Below are positions 6,040 to 13,587 of a DNA stretch of 15,439 nucleotides, one piece after another. The position numbers were made by a program, and so were the translations under genes. The notes beneath the pieces are model-generated. The model searched no databases, was not told where the DNA came from, and worked only from the letters and a program-made list of their open reading frames with translations. The stretch is from NCBI GenBank assembly GCA_910585065.1, contig CAJUCG010000049.1:1-15439 (forward strand). The letters are read 5' to 3'. How positions within the stretch are numbered: the first letter of the stretch is position 1; the number at the start of each line of letters is the position of its first letter. The DNA is from an uncultured Lachnospiraceae bacterium (GTDB lineage Bacteria; Bacillota; Clostridia; Lachnospirales; Lachnospiraceae).

Positions 6040-7301
6040 GGGATACTCTTATCTTCATTGGTGCTAGGCTCCAATTCCTCTTTTCCCTCTCCTCCCATGT
6101 CTCGCTCTAGTTCTTCTTCCCTCTCTCCTTCTGTATCTTGTTCTAATTCCCCTTCCTGCTCCTCTCCCGCATTGGACTCCAGATCCCCTTCTAGTTCTTT
6201 TCCTGCATCCGGCTCGCTGCGGTACACCACTAATGCATCTGTAACTGTTGCCGCTCTGCCCGCCTCCATAATGCGAATCAGTGCAGTGATCATCTGAATA
6301 TCAAGGTTTTCCTTTCCCAGATAGGAATTGTATTCACTGGTAAGCTTCATTGAGAGTTTCTTAATATTTTCCTCCGTGCGCCTTTGCTGCTCGTAGATCT
6401 CGTCATGCTCTTTGCGCAGTGGGTCAAGTCCGGTCGCAAATTCCGCCGCTATCTGCGCAGCGATCGCTGCCTTTGTCTCTGCGTCGAATTTTTTAAACGC
6501 CGCCTTCTTATCCGTGTCAATGCGCTCTAATTCTTCCTCTAATTCCTTTAATTCACTGTTAAATTTTCCCAAATCATACTGGCTCTCATCCTTATCTTTT
6601 CGGATCGCGCGCTCCATATTTCGAATATTCTTCTGATTGTTTTTCAACTCGCGGCGCAGTGACTTAATTTTTTCAAATGTCTGGGGATGCCGCTCTTTCG
6701 TTATCCTGCCAACTGCAACATAAAGCCCGCCAAAAATAAGTACGGTCACAATATAGACCACAATCAGATATATCGTTTTTGGACGGAAAGCCAGATAATA
6801 AATTCCACATGGCAGCAGAAACAGCACAATGGCAAGCGTAAGCAATATAATTAAAATATCTTTAAAACTCTGAGGAATTAAAAGAGCATGAACAAAATTA
6901 TTGTTAAAAATGCGCGAGATTTTACTCTCCTTGTAAAGTTTTTTGATCTGATCGTAAAGCTGATCCCTCTCCTCGCGCACCTGTGCGGTCTCCGCCACAA
7001 TACGGTCGGATACCAGCGTGCTTTTCTGCTTCTCTTTTTTCGCGCGCACTTTCTTTAACCGGCTCTTTGTCTTTTCTAACTGCTCATTATAAGTTGCCCC
7101 AAGCTCTGTGCTTCTCTGCTTTGTCACCAGCGCAGTTTTATCGGAAAGCTGTTTTTCCAAAATTTGGATCTGCCTTTCCAACTCCTCTTCTTTTGCTGAC
7201 AGCTCCAAATTTAACGCCTTGTCATTTTCCAGACAAACCAGCATTTCTTTTAGTTCTTTCAGCTCACTAAGCCCCGCAGAAAGTATATTGCTTTCACTCA
7301 C
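6018..7301 (-). CDS. Coiled-coil membrane protein with two central TM helices (unknown function)
   Basis: A 427-residue protein with no family I can name. Residues about 10-135 are a long Glu/Lys coiled coil. Two adjacent transmembrane helices (about 147-170 and 177-200) separated by a short polar turn make a hairpin. A second coiled coil (about 205-315) follows, then a small helical block (MITALIRIMEAGRAATVTDALVVY, about 345-370) and an acidic repeat tail. Both coiled coils should lie on the same side, probably in the cytoplasm, which suggests a membrane-tethered scaffold. The start is a GTG with an excellent AAGGAGG site 6 nt upstream. The gene lies 80 bp downstream of recR in the same direction. 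It may be read through from the dnaX-recR unit, as no terminator was seen between them, and it ends at the shared terminator. Confidence 0.75.
   Translation of the reverse strand: MSESNILSAGLSELKELKEMLVCLENDKALNLELSAKEEELERQIQILEKQLSDKTALVTKQRSTELGATYNEQLEKTKSRLKKVRAKKEKQKSTLVSDRIVAETAQVREERDQLYDQIKKLYKESKISRIFNNNFVHALLIPQSFKDILIILLTLAIVLFLLPCGIYYLAFRPKTIYLIVVYIVTVLIFGGLYVAVGRITKERHPQTFEKIKSLRRELKNNQKNIRNMERAIRKDKDESQYDLGKFNSELKELEEELERIDTDKKAAFKKFDAETKAAIAAQIAAEFATGLDPLRKEHDEIYEQQRRTEENIKKLSMKLTSEYNSYLGKENLDIQMITALIRIMEAGRAATVTDALVVYRSEPDAGKELEGDLESNAGEEQEGELEQDTEGEREEELERDMGGEGKEELEPSTNEDKSIPKRGEEG
6063..6206 (-). repeat. Four 36-bp tandem repeats encoding 12-residue acidic units
   Basis: The C-terminal tail of the coiled-coil protein is four consecutive 12-residue units: AGKELEGDLESN, AGEEQEGELEQD, TEGEREEELERD and MGGEGKEELEPS. 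Each has an (E/D)-L-E triplet at positions 8-10. The DNA period is exactly 36 bp, with a recurring CTAGTTC/CCAATTC/CTAATTC core on the plus strand. The array could expand or contract in frame by slippage. Confidence 0.75.
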
Positions 7302-7381
7302 GATGTACCTCCTTTTTTATAAACTCCCATCCGATATGCAAATTTCAATTTCCAATTTTGCAGTTCTTTCTTAAAATAATA

Positions 7382-7978
7382 CTACAATTCCACTCTGCCA
7401 TCCAGCGCGCGCAGCAAAGTGACCTCATCGATATACTCCAAATCCCCGCCCACCGGAACGCCGCTTGCAATCCGTGTCACCTTGATTCCCGTCGGCTTTA
7501 CCAGCTTGCTGATATACATTGCAGTCGCTTCCCCCTCCAGGCTAGAATTTGTCGCGATAATCACCTCGTCCACCTCACCCTGCAGGCGCGTCAAAAGTTC
7601 TTTTAATCGAATATCGGCAGGACCTACACCGAGCATCGGAGAGATCGCGCCGTGCAGGACATGGTAGATTCCCTCATATTTGCCTGTCTTCTCGTAAGCC
7701 GCCAGATCCCTCGCATTTTCTACCACCATAATGGTTTTGTGATCGCGCTTTGCACTTGCACAGATCGGACAGATCTCTCCATCTGTCAATGTGCAGCACA
7801 CCTTGCAGTAATGGATATTATTCCGCGCTGATATCATTGCGGCAGAGAGTTTTTCCACCTGCTCAAGCGGCATATTGATAATATGAAATGCCAGACGCTG
7901 CGCAGTCTTTTGACCGATCCCCGGCAGCCTTGCCAACTCTGCAATCAGATTACTGATTTGACTACTATAATAATCCAC
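7382..7978 (-). CDS. recR: Recombination mediator protein RecR
   Basis: At 198 residues this is a full-length RecR. It has the N-terminal helix-hairpin-helix (LPGIGQKTAQRLA, about 18-30), the four-cysteine zinc finger (Cys58, Cys61, Cys70, Cys73 in HYCKVCC...ICPIC), the Toprim domain (VVEN at 85-88, DEVIIATN at 137-144) and the C-terminal GVPVGGDLEYIDEVTL block. RecR works with RecO and RecF to load RecA at single-strand gaps. The start is a GTG at 7978 preceded by GAGGGCGAT; the ATG two bases earlier is out of frame. It is separated from ybaB by only 12 bp, the third member of the conserved dnaX-ybaB-recR order. Confidence 0.97.
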   Translation of the reverse strand: MDYYSSQISNLIAELARLPGIGQKTAQRLAFHIINMPLEQVEKLSAAMISARNNIHYCKVCCTLTDGEICPICASAKRDHKTIMVVENARDLAAYEKTGKYEGIYHVLHGAISPMLGVGPADIRLKELLTRLQGEVDEVIIATNSSLEGEATAMYISKLVKPTGIKVTRIASGVPVGGDLEYIDEVTLLRALDGRVEL

Positions 7979-7990
7979 ATCGCCCTCGCT

Positions 7991-8341
7991 TTAGAACAGA
8001 CCACCAAAATTTCCGAGACCGCCCGCAATGGAATTCATCATCTCTGCCGACTCCTCCTCCATCTTGCGCAATGCCTCATTAGTTGCCGCCATAATCAGAT
8101 CCTGTAACATTTCAATATCGTCCGGGTCCACTACCTCAGGTGCAAGCACTACCTCCACCACTTCTTTTTTGCCGGATACTTTTACTGTGACCGCCCCGCC
8201 CCCAGAACTCGCTTCCCAGACTTTCTCCTCCATCTCTTTTGTCTTTTCTTCCATCTGCTTTTGCATTCTCTGTGCCTGCTTCATCAGATTATTCATATTG
8301 CCGGGCATTGCCCCTCCTGGAAATCCTCCACGTTTTGCCAT
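7991..8341 (-). CDS. ybaB: YbaB/EbfC-family nucleoid-associated protein
   Basis: A 116-residue member of the YbaB/EbfC family, small dimeric DNA-binding proteins that coat the nucleoid. It has the Gly/Met-rich N-terminus (GGFPGGAMPGNMNNLMKQAQ), the long helix MQKQMEEKTKEMEEK, the strand GGGAVTVKVSGKKEVVEVVL, a DPDDIEMLQDLIMAATNEAL helix, and a Gly/Phe-rich end. An AAGGAGAT site lies 7 nt before the ATG. It lies between dnaX (18 bp upstream) and recR (12 bp downstream), the arrangement seen across most bacteria, and is surely co-transcribed with both. Confidence 0.95.
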   Translation of the reverse strand: MAKRGGFPGGAMPGNMNNLMKQAQRMQKQMEEKTKEMEEKVWEASSGGGAVTVKVSGKKEVVEVVLAPEVVDPDDIEMLQDLIMAATNEALRKMEEESAEMMNSIAGGLGNFGGLF

Positions 8342-8359
8342 TTTACTATCTCCTTCCTC

Positions 8360-9910
8360 TTATTCATCCACATACTCAACGGGAATTTTTTTTATTATTT
8401 TGGTCAGATCAGGATAGCCCATGCCCCCCTGACTCTCCGCTTGGTGATTGACTGTGCGCACCTCGACCGATTTTCCTGCCACTTCCTGCACCGCATTCTG
8501 CACCTGTGCAAGCCGATCCTCCACCAGCCTCCGGTCAACTTCATGTTCAAACACAAGCAGCAGTAAATTTTCCTTTCCCGGCGAAGGTCTCGCGCCAATC
8601 AGTGCAGTGCGCACAAGCGGCGGCAGCTTTTTTAAAATCTCCCCCCAGCTTGCCGCAATCTTTCGCATATCCTCCGTAACTGCGGGGGGCAATGGCAGCA
8701 CTTCCTTTTCTCCCTGCTCCTCCTTTGCTTTTTTTTGAGAATTCTGCACAAAACTGCCGCTCTCTAAACGAGCTTCTAGCTGCCGCACCCGATCAACTAG
8801 CGAACTGTAATCTGTTTCCATTGCAGGGCAGCATAGCTTAATTAACCCCACTTCTACAATAACACGCTTTTGTGTGGCATATTTTATCTGATTAGATAAC
8901 TCAGAAAAAATGCGGATATAGCGGATTAAAACTTCACCTTCCACCACTTCGGACTCATGTTTTAACAGTGCTGCCTGGTCTTGTGAAACATCGAGAATCC
9001 CCTCCATCTCCTCCGAGACTTTGAGCAAAAGCAGATTTCTTAAGTACCAGGTAAAATCAAGTACAAACTGCACAAGTTCTCCGCCTGCAATAATCACTTC
9101 GTCGAGCAGCAAGATGCATGAACTGATATCACCGCCGCAAATATAGCGCAAAAGCCTCGCAAACACCTCGACATCGACGCTTCCTAATACCTCCAATACC
9201 TCTTCATAGCCGAGCGTTTTGTCCGGGTAAAATGCAATGCACTGATCTAGGAGGCTGAGCGCGTCACGCATCGCGCCGTCCGCCATCTTTGCAATATAAC
9301 GCAGTGCCTTTTCCTGCGCGGATAATCCCTCCCGCTCCATCAATTCGGTTAGGCGTTCGGCAATGCAGTCCACGGTGATCCGCTTAAAATCATATCGCTG
9401 ACAGCGGGAAAGAATCGTAATAGGGATTTTTTGCACCTCCGTGGTCGCCAGGATAAACATAATATAGGAGGGCGGCTCCTCCAAGGTCTTTAACAGCGCG
9501 TTGAACGCGCCGGGGGAGAGCATATGCACCTCGTCGATAATATACACCTTATATTTTCCTTCCGTCGGCGAATATTTTACCTCATCCACAATCTCGCGAA
9601 TATTGTCCACACCGTTATTTGATGCCGCATCAATCTCAATCACATTCATTGAACTTCCCGACTGAATCGCGCGGCAGATCACGCACTTATTGCAGGGACT
9701 TCCATTCTGTAGATCCTCACAGTTCACCGCTTTTGCAAGAATCTTTGCCACCGTGGTCTTGCCGGTGCCTCTGGTTCCGCAAAAAAGATATGCGTGTCCC
9801 GTTTTCCCGGACTTCACCTGATTGCGCAGTGTTGTAACAATCGCATCCTGCCCTTTCACTTCATCAAAATTATCCGGACGAAACTTTCTATATAAAGCTG
9901 TGTATGACAT
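8360..9910 (-). CDS. dnaX: DNA polymerase III subunit gamma/tau
   Basis: A 516-residue clamp-loader ATPase that, with delta and delta-prime, loads the beta clamp and couples polymerase to helicase. Visible motifs are Walker A GTRGTGKT (45-52), zinc-binding Cys64, Cys73, Cys76 and Cys79, Walker B IIDEVH (124-129), the sensor-1 ATTE and the arginine-finger SRCQR. The C-terminal 150 residues are less conserved, with an acidic/Lys linker then a tau-like domain (LPPLVRTALIGARPSP). I saw no obvious slippery run that would give a separate short gamma form, though one was not searched for exhaustively. GGGAG precedes the ATG. It follows the M15 peptidase gene by 40 bp. No SRP RNA or tadA is present upstream, unlike in many Firmicutes. 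Confidence 0.97.
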   Translation of the reverse strand: MSYTALYRKFRPDNFDEVKGQDAIVTTLRNQVKSGKTGHAYLFCGTRGTGKTTVAKILAKAVNCEDLQNGSPCNKCVICRAIQSGSSMNVIEIDAASNNGVDNIREIVDEVKYSPTEGKYKVYIIDEVHMLSPGAFNALLKTLEEPPSYIMFILATTEVQKIPITILSRCQRYDFKRITVDCIAERLTELMEREGLSAQEKALRYIAKMADGAMRDALSLLDQCIAFYPDKTLGYEEVLEVLGSVDVEVFARLLRYICGGDISSCILLLDEVIIAGGELVQFVLDFTWYLRNLLLLKVSEEMEGILDVSQDQAALLKHESEVVEGEVLIRYIRIFSELSNQIKYATQKRVIVEVGLIKLCCPAMETDYSSLVDRVRQLEARLESGSFVQNSQKKAKEEQGEKEVLPLPPAVTEDMRKIAASWGEILKKLPPLVRTALIGARPSPGKENLLLLVFEHEVDRRLVEDRLAQVQNAVQEVAGKSVEVRTVNHQAESQGGMGYPDLTKIIKKIPVEYVDE

Positions 9911-9950
9911 AATATACTCCCTTTTCCTATATTATACGATGGCAAGTTAT

Positions 9951-11057
9951 TTACGGAGTTTTTGAAAAATGCTGATAATCCTTTCCCTTTGCCCAGTCTC
10001 CGCCCCACACGAATCCCCGATTTACAAAGGCTTCATAGCAGGAATCTCCCTGTTTAATATAATACTCACATTCCGCTGATCGATCGGTATACGGTGCTGC
10101 ATTTTCCGGGAGTACCTCAGGAACTCCTTCCCGTTCCGGAATATATGGATTATACAACGGATTGATGTCGACTGCAAGTCCCAGTGCGTGCTTCGAGAGC
10201 GTTTTTGTTCCTTCCACCGTGCGAAAATTAAACGCGGTCGTGTTATTATCCTCCATAGAAGCGCGATCATCTCCCTTGTATGTATCAATCAGCACCATCT
10301 TTTCGATTGGATACTCCGCATCAAAAAGTTCCAAGAAGATATCCCGAATCTCCTGTGCAATCGATTGATTTACAACAAGTTCTCCGATGTGTACTTCCCC
10401 GTCAAACCCATAGTGCAGCACCCTGACATAGCGGAGTGACGAGAGCGCGACTGTGCAGTCCTCCTTGTAGGAATTGCCCTTCATCCGCTCAAAGACCGCC
10501 TCCGGCACTTCCCCATAGGAAAAACAGCTCTTTATCTGGTCGGAGGCAGTCAAAGCACGGATATCCACCGCTGTTCCAGCAGGGAGCAAATCTATTTCCT
10601 CTGCGGATTCCACACTCTGCAAAACAGAGTTCGAGGAGGATTCCTCCAAACCATCCACCGTTCCTGTCACATACAGTTCACCTTCCGGATCGTTTAATAA
10701 TCCCTCACCCTCCGTTTCCGCCGCCCCCATATCCTCACCGTCAAGATTCTTTTCCCCTGTCTCTTTTTCCTGCAAGGAATCCTTTTCTCCCTTTCCGTCT
10801 AAAGCACCTTTTTCTAGCTCTTTTCCCCCCGCCAGATCTTCCTGCATAATACTAGAATTTCCCAGCGGTGCCTTTTCCTCTTCCTCCTTAGATTCCCCTT
10901 CGTTTGCCTGCGTATTCTCCGCCGTAGTTTTGGTCTGCACCTTATTCACAACATAATTCGGCAGCGGATCTTCCCCTTTGCTCCCGCAGCCTGCGGCAAA
11001 AAACAAAACGCCCAGCAGCACCGTACTAGAAATCCTGCTTTTCGCAAGTTTTTTCAT
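9951..11057 (-). CDS. M15-family D,D-/L,D-type peptidase, lipoprotein (VanY/CwlK-like)
   Basis: A 368-residue protein. It starts with a Lys-rich signal peptide and a lipobox-like LFFAAGC, with the lipid cysteine at 24 (Ala instead of Leu at -3, so slightly atypical). A Glu/Gly/Lys-rich, probably disordered stretch (about 35-145) follows. The C-terminal catalytic domain has the M15 zinc signature SKHALGLAVD (His290, Asp297) and the third ligand His363 in DYQHF, plus GFVWGGDW just before it. M15 enzymes cut peptidoglycan stem peptides as carboxypeptidases or endopeptidases; which bond is cut here is not decidable. AAGGAAGG precedes the ATG. It lies between the 89-residue hypothetical gene and dnaX in one leftward run, so a wall enzyme appears to share the dnaX transcript. 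Confidence 0.88.
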   Translation of the reverse strand: MKKLAKSRISSTVLLGVLFFAAGCGSKGEDPLPNYVVNKVQTKTTAENTQANEGESKEEEEKAPLGNSSIMQEDLAGGKELEKGALDGKGEKDSLQEKETGEKNLDGEDMGAAETEGEGLLNDPEGELYVTGTVDGLEESSSNSVLQSVESAEEIDLLPAGTAVDIRALTASDQIKSCFSYGEVPEAVFERMKGNSYKEDCTVALSSLRYVRVLHYGFDGEVHIGELVVNQSIAQEIRDIFLELFDAEYPIEKMVLIDTYKGDDRASMEDNNTTAFNFRTVEGTKTLSKHALGLAVDINPLYNPYIPEREGVPEVLPENAAPYTDRSAECEYYIKQGDSCYEAFVNRGFVWGGDWAKGKDYQHFSKTP

Positions 11058-11096
11058 TCCGCATCCTTCCTTTCGCCAGAAAATAATTTCTGCGGT

Positions 11097-11366
11097 TCAA
11101 TCCTCTTCAATCACATGGACTTCAAGAAAATCAAACTCTATTTTATCTATAAAATTATCCTGTGTAAATCTTGCCTTATCATGCTTTTTAAACTCCGCGA
11201 CCGTAGCGTCAAGCCAGAGCGGTTTTGAGAGATCAAATGCGATACAGATCTCATCCATCGCCGCAAATACTTTGTGCGTGCGCGTCATCTGCGCATCGTC
11301 ATTACACACCACCATATCCTTCAGCAACCGGTTCTCTTTCCATATTTTTGCCCAAATCCGAAACAA
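11097..11366 (-). CDS. Small conserved hypothetical protein (89 aa)
   Basis: An 89-residue soluble protein, MFRIWAKIWKENRLLKDM..., mixed alpha/beta and slightly acidic, ending FDFLEVHVIEED. It has no signal peptide or transmembrane segment. It resembles small uncharacterised proteins of Lachnospiraceae that share the THKVFAAMDEIC and DLSKPLWLD type blocks, but I cannot attach a domain name or function. The start is well supported by AAAAGGAGTCAG directly before the ATG. It is the first gene after the promoter at 11419-11447 and lies 39 bp upstream of the M15 peptidase gene. Confidence 0.75.
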   Translation of the reverse strand: MFRIWAKIWKENRLLKDMVVCNDDAQMTRTHKVFAAMDEICIAFDLSKPLWLDATVAEFKKHDKARFTQDNFIDKIEFDFLEVHVIEED

Positions 11367-11418
11367 AACATCTGACTCCTTTTTATTAAACTCAAAAACA
11401 CCATTTGCACTTTTTGCA

Positions 11419-11447
11419 ATTATAAACCCTAATTATTAGCTTTACAA
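11419..11447 (-). promoter_or_regulatory. Promoter for the 89-aa/M15/dnaX/ybaB/recR unit
   Basis: On the minus strand a perfect -10 TATAAT (11419-11424) is preceded by a 17-bp spacer and a -35 TTGTAA (11442-11447, four of six). The predicted leader is about 45 nt and contains the AAAAGGAG site of the 89-residue gene. A 10-bp perfect palindrome CAGTATACTG (11450-11459) lies immediately upstream of the -35 box and could be an operator or chance. Confidence 0.65.
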
Positions 11448-11472
11448 ATCAGTATACTGCAAATATATTGTC

Positions 11473-12486
11473 CTAAGGAAGAATATTAAAAGTGAAAAAA
11501 TTATCAAATGTGCGCAGCGTCTTAAAATCCCCCTTGCAGGTTAGCTCCCCGGACATAAATGCCCCCTGAAATGTCGTCCTGCCATTTACAATTTTATTCA
11601 TCACTTCCCGCGTTGTCTTCGCCGCCATATCCACATCACTCTCTTTTTTCTCCCCGTAATAACAGCGAAGACTCTCCCCCGCAATCTCTATAATAAGTGT
11701 TTTCTCTACATCCGTAAAATATACAGAATATACCGCATGGAAATCTTTTCCCTGGGGTTTAAAATTTTCCCTAAAACTTTTCTCAAATTCATAGCGTTCT
11801 TCCGGCGCGCCCTCACTTCCAAGCATCCCTTTAAACAACTGCGCCAACTCTTCGATATCTTTCTTCTGCTTTTGTACCCTCGCATCATCCGACACATACT
11901 TTGAGAGCTGTTCGCTCTCCTGCGGGGTCAAATCAAGCGGCTGACTGACCGGAATACTTTCTTTTACCACATAATTGCTGCTTGGCAGGATCCTGCCCTT
12001 CTGGTTGATAATACGATAAAACTCTTCAGATTTCTTCTCAATAATTGCCCGGTACGGCATACTTGTCTCAAACTCCGCCTGATTTTCCACAAAAACCCGA
12101 ATGCCTTCCGCAGATAATCCCCCCATTAACTCCCACGCCTTAACCAACATATTTTCTGCGTCCCGCTCCCCGTAAGTTGTGGCGACCACCACCGGCATCA
12201 TATAGGTACTGCGCACTTTCTCCTTGTTCGCATACAGCCAACAGGAATCTAAGAACTGATGCATATATCCGCCAATCCCAAGCCATTCCAGATTCACCGC
12301 CAAAATAATGCCGTCCGCCTCCTTGAGTGTATTGGGAAGAACAGTAATATTACTCTTCTCTTCATATAGATTATATCTTTCCACCTGGACGCGCAGCTCC
12401 TCCAAAACGGAAGTAATCCGGTTCATCACATAGAGCGTCGGGTCTTCGATCAGACCTCTTCCGCCATAATACAAATTAATCTTCAA
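11473..12486 (-). CDS. Flavodoxin-fold / SCP2-like two-domain protein
   Basis: A 337-residue cytoplasmic protein. Residues about 1-190 look like a flavodoxin/NADPH-dependent FMN reductase fold: an early strand MKINLYYGG, EADGIILAVNLEWLGIGGYMHQFLD (the acceptor-loop region), and PVVVATTYGERDAENML. A helical linker (about 190-235) follows. The last 100 residues (VYSVYFTDVEKTLIIEIAG ... GELTCKGDFKTLRTFDNFF) look like an SCP2 lipid-binding fold. Similar fusions are known in Clostridia; the flavin-binding loop is not canonical, so binding is uncertain and the substrate unknown. The start is a TTG (12486) with AGAGG about 5 nt upstream, and it overlaps the last 11 bp of the rhomboid gene, suggesting translational coupling. 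The next in-frame ATG would cut into the first strand-helix unit. Confidence 0.7.
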   Translation of the reverse strand: MKINLYYGGRGLIEDPTLYVMNRITSVLEELRVQVERYNLYEEKSNITVLPNTLKEADGIILAVNLEWLGIGGYMHQFLDSCWLYANKEKVRSTYMMPVVVATTYGERDAENMLVKAWELMGGLSAEGIRVFVENQAEFETSMPYRAIIEKKSEEFYRIINQKGRILPSSNYVVKESIPVSQPLDLTPQESEQLSKYVSDDARVQKQKKDIEELAQLFKGMLGSEGAPEERYEFEKSFRENFKPQGKDFHAVYSVYFTDVEKTLIIEIAGESLRCYYGEKKESDVDMAAKTTREVMNKIVNGRTTFQGAFMSGELTCKGDFKTLRTFDNFFTFNILP

Positions 12487-13531
12487 TCCAACCTCTTTTC
12501 TGCCGCGAATCCACTCCCGGCTTTTTTTTGCGGTAAAGCAGCAGCCCTAGGAATACTCCCGCTACCAGCCCTCCCACATGAGCAACATTATCCACCCCCT
12601 GACTCTGAAAGCCGCCATATAAACTTAGCGCGATAAATAAAATCATCTGTCTTATACTTAGATTTTCCACATGCCCCCGGTTTACCAACACAATAAATGC
12701 CAGTGCGCCACTCACCCCAAAAATCGCCCCGGACGCGCCAACGCTAACGACGAACCCATTGACACTCCCATTATAACTCATTGAAACAAAGCCTGCAAGA
12801 ATTCCCGATACAAAATAGAGGATCAAATATTTCACATGACCTATCTGTTTTTCAAGATTATCTCCCAAAAACCACAGGATAAGCATATTATTAAATAGAT
12901 GATCGATCCCTCCATGCAGGAACATATAAGTAAAAAGTCGGTAATACTCGCCCATAAAAAATACTCTCTGGTAATTTAGGGCACCGTGTTCAAGCAAAAA
13001 TTTTGTATCCATCGTGGAGCCAAAAATTTCACAGAGCAGAAAAACAATAATATTTATAGCAATTAAAAATGTATTGCAACGAAAAACAGCAAATTTTGAT
13101 TCCTCCCCATCCTGCTTTCCTTCGCGAGAAATCCCCGACGCAGAAGAGATTTGGTTTTCTAGTTCCCTGCGCAGACCATCGAAATCTTCCTGCCCCTCGT
13201 ACAAAATAACACGCCCCGTTCCCACATCAAGAAACCAGACATTTTCATATGCTCCAAACAATGTTCTCTCTCTCGACGCATCTTTTGTTTCGACTAGGTT
13301 TAAAATCATAAGCCTCATATATCCTGCATCATAGAAATACTGCCGGACTTGTCTTACAATATTTTCCTGCCCTTCCCTGGCAAGTCCCCTTATCCCCTCA
13401 AACGGATAGTAGATAAGGGCATGGCATTCTCCGCTTTCTGTCTTGGCATAAAGGCGTATCTGCTGCGTATTAAGCATCATGCGCTGATAACCTTTTTTCG
13501 GTAAAAGAAGATCTAATTTTTTTTCAAACAT
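12476..13531 (-). CDS. Rhomboid-family intramembrane serine protease with soluble N-terminal domain
   Basis: A 351-residue protein. Residues 1-145 are a soluble mixed alpha/beta domain that I cannot name. From about 150 come six or seven hydrophobic helices with rhomboid hallmarks: FLHGGIDHLFNNM (206-216), catalytic Ser267 in GASGAIFG, and catalytic His318 in NVAHVGG. Both dyad residues are present, so it should be active on transmembrane substrates. The start chosen is the ATG at 13531 with GGAGG 6 nt upstream. An upstream in-frame TTG (13564) sits on a GAGGAGG run, has no ribosome binding site of its own, and only adds a basic 11-residue leader. The gene follows glpK by about 55 bp and overlaps the flavodoxin-SCP2 gene, so it probably forms one unit with it. 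Confidence 0.88.
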   Translation of the reverse strand: MFEKKLDLLLPKKGYQRMMLNTQQIRLYAKTESGECHALIYYPFEGIRGLAREGQENIVRQVRQYFYDAGYMRLMILNLVETKDASRERTLFGAYENVWFLDVGTGRVILYEGQEDFDGLRRELENQISSASGISREGKQDGEESKFAVFRCNTFLIAINIIVFLLCEIFGSTMDTKFLLEHGALNYQRVFFMGEYYRLFTYMFLHGGIDHLFNNMLILWFLGDNLEKQIGHVKYLILYFVSGILAGFVSMSYNGSVNGFVVSVGASGAIFGVSGALAFIVLVNRGHVENLSIRQMILFIALSLYGGFQSQGVDNVAHVGGLVAGVFLGLLLYRKKKPGVDSRQKRGWIED

Positions 13532-13587
13532 TTCATTCCTCCATGCCCGCGCTTTCCTCCTCAAGAATACCCAAAAAGCCTCTTTTT

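Noticed and set aside
9911..9950. SRP RNA (ffs) upstream of dnaX
   Set aside because: Only 40 bp separate dnaX from the preceding gene, too short for any SRP RNA.
9911..9950. Internal promoter for dnaX based on TATAAT in the 40-bp gap
   Set aside because: No acceptable -35 box is found at 16-18 bp upstream. It is left as a weak possibility and not annotated.
13532..13564. TTG start at 13564 for the rhomboid, adding 11 residues
   Set aside because: The TTG sits directly on a GAGGAGG run with no binding site before it. The ATG at 13531 has GGAGG six bases upstream.
13565..13587. Terminator after glpK from AAAAAG/CTTTTT
   Set aside because: The stem is six A/T-dominated pairs around a 3-nt loop with no T-run following, too weak to call.
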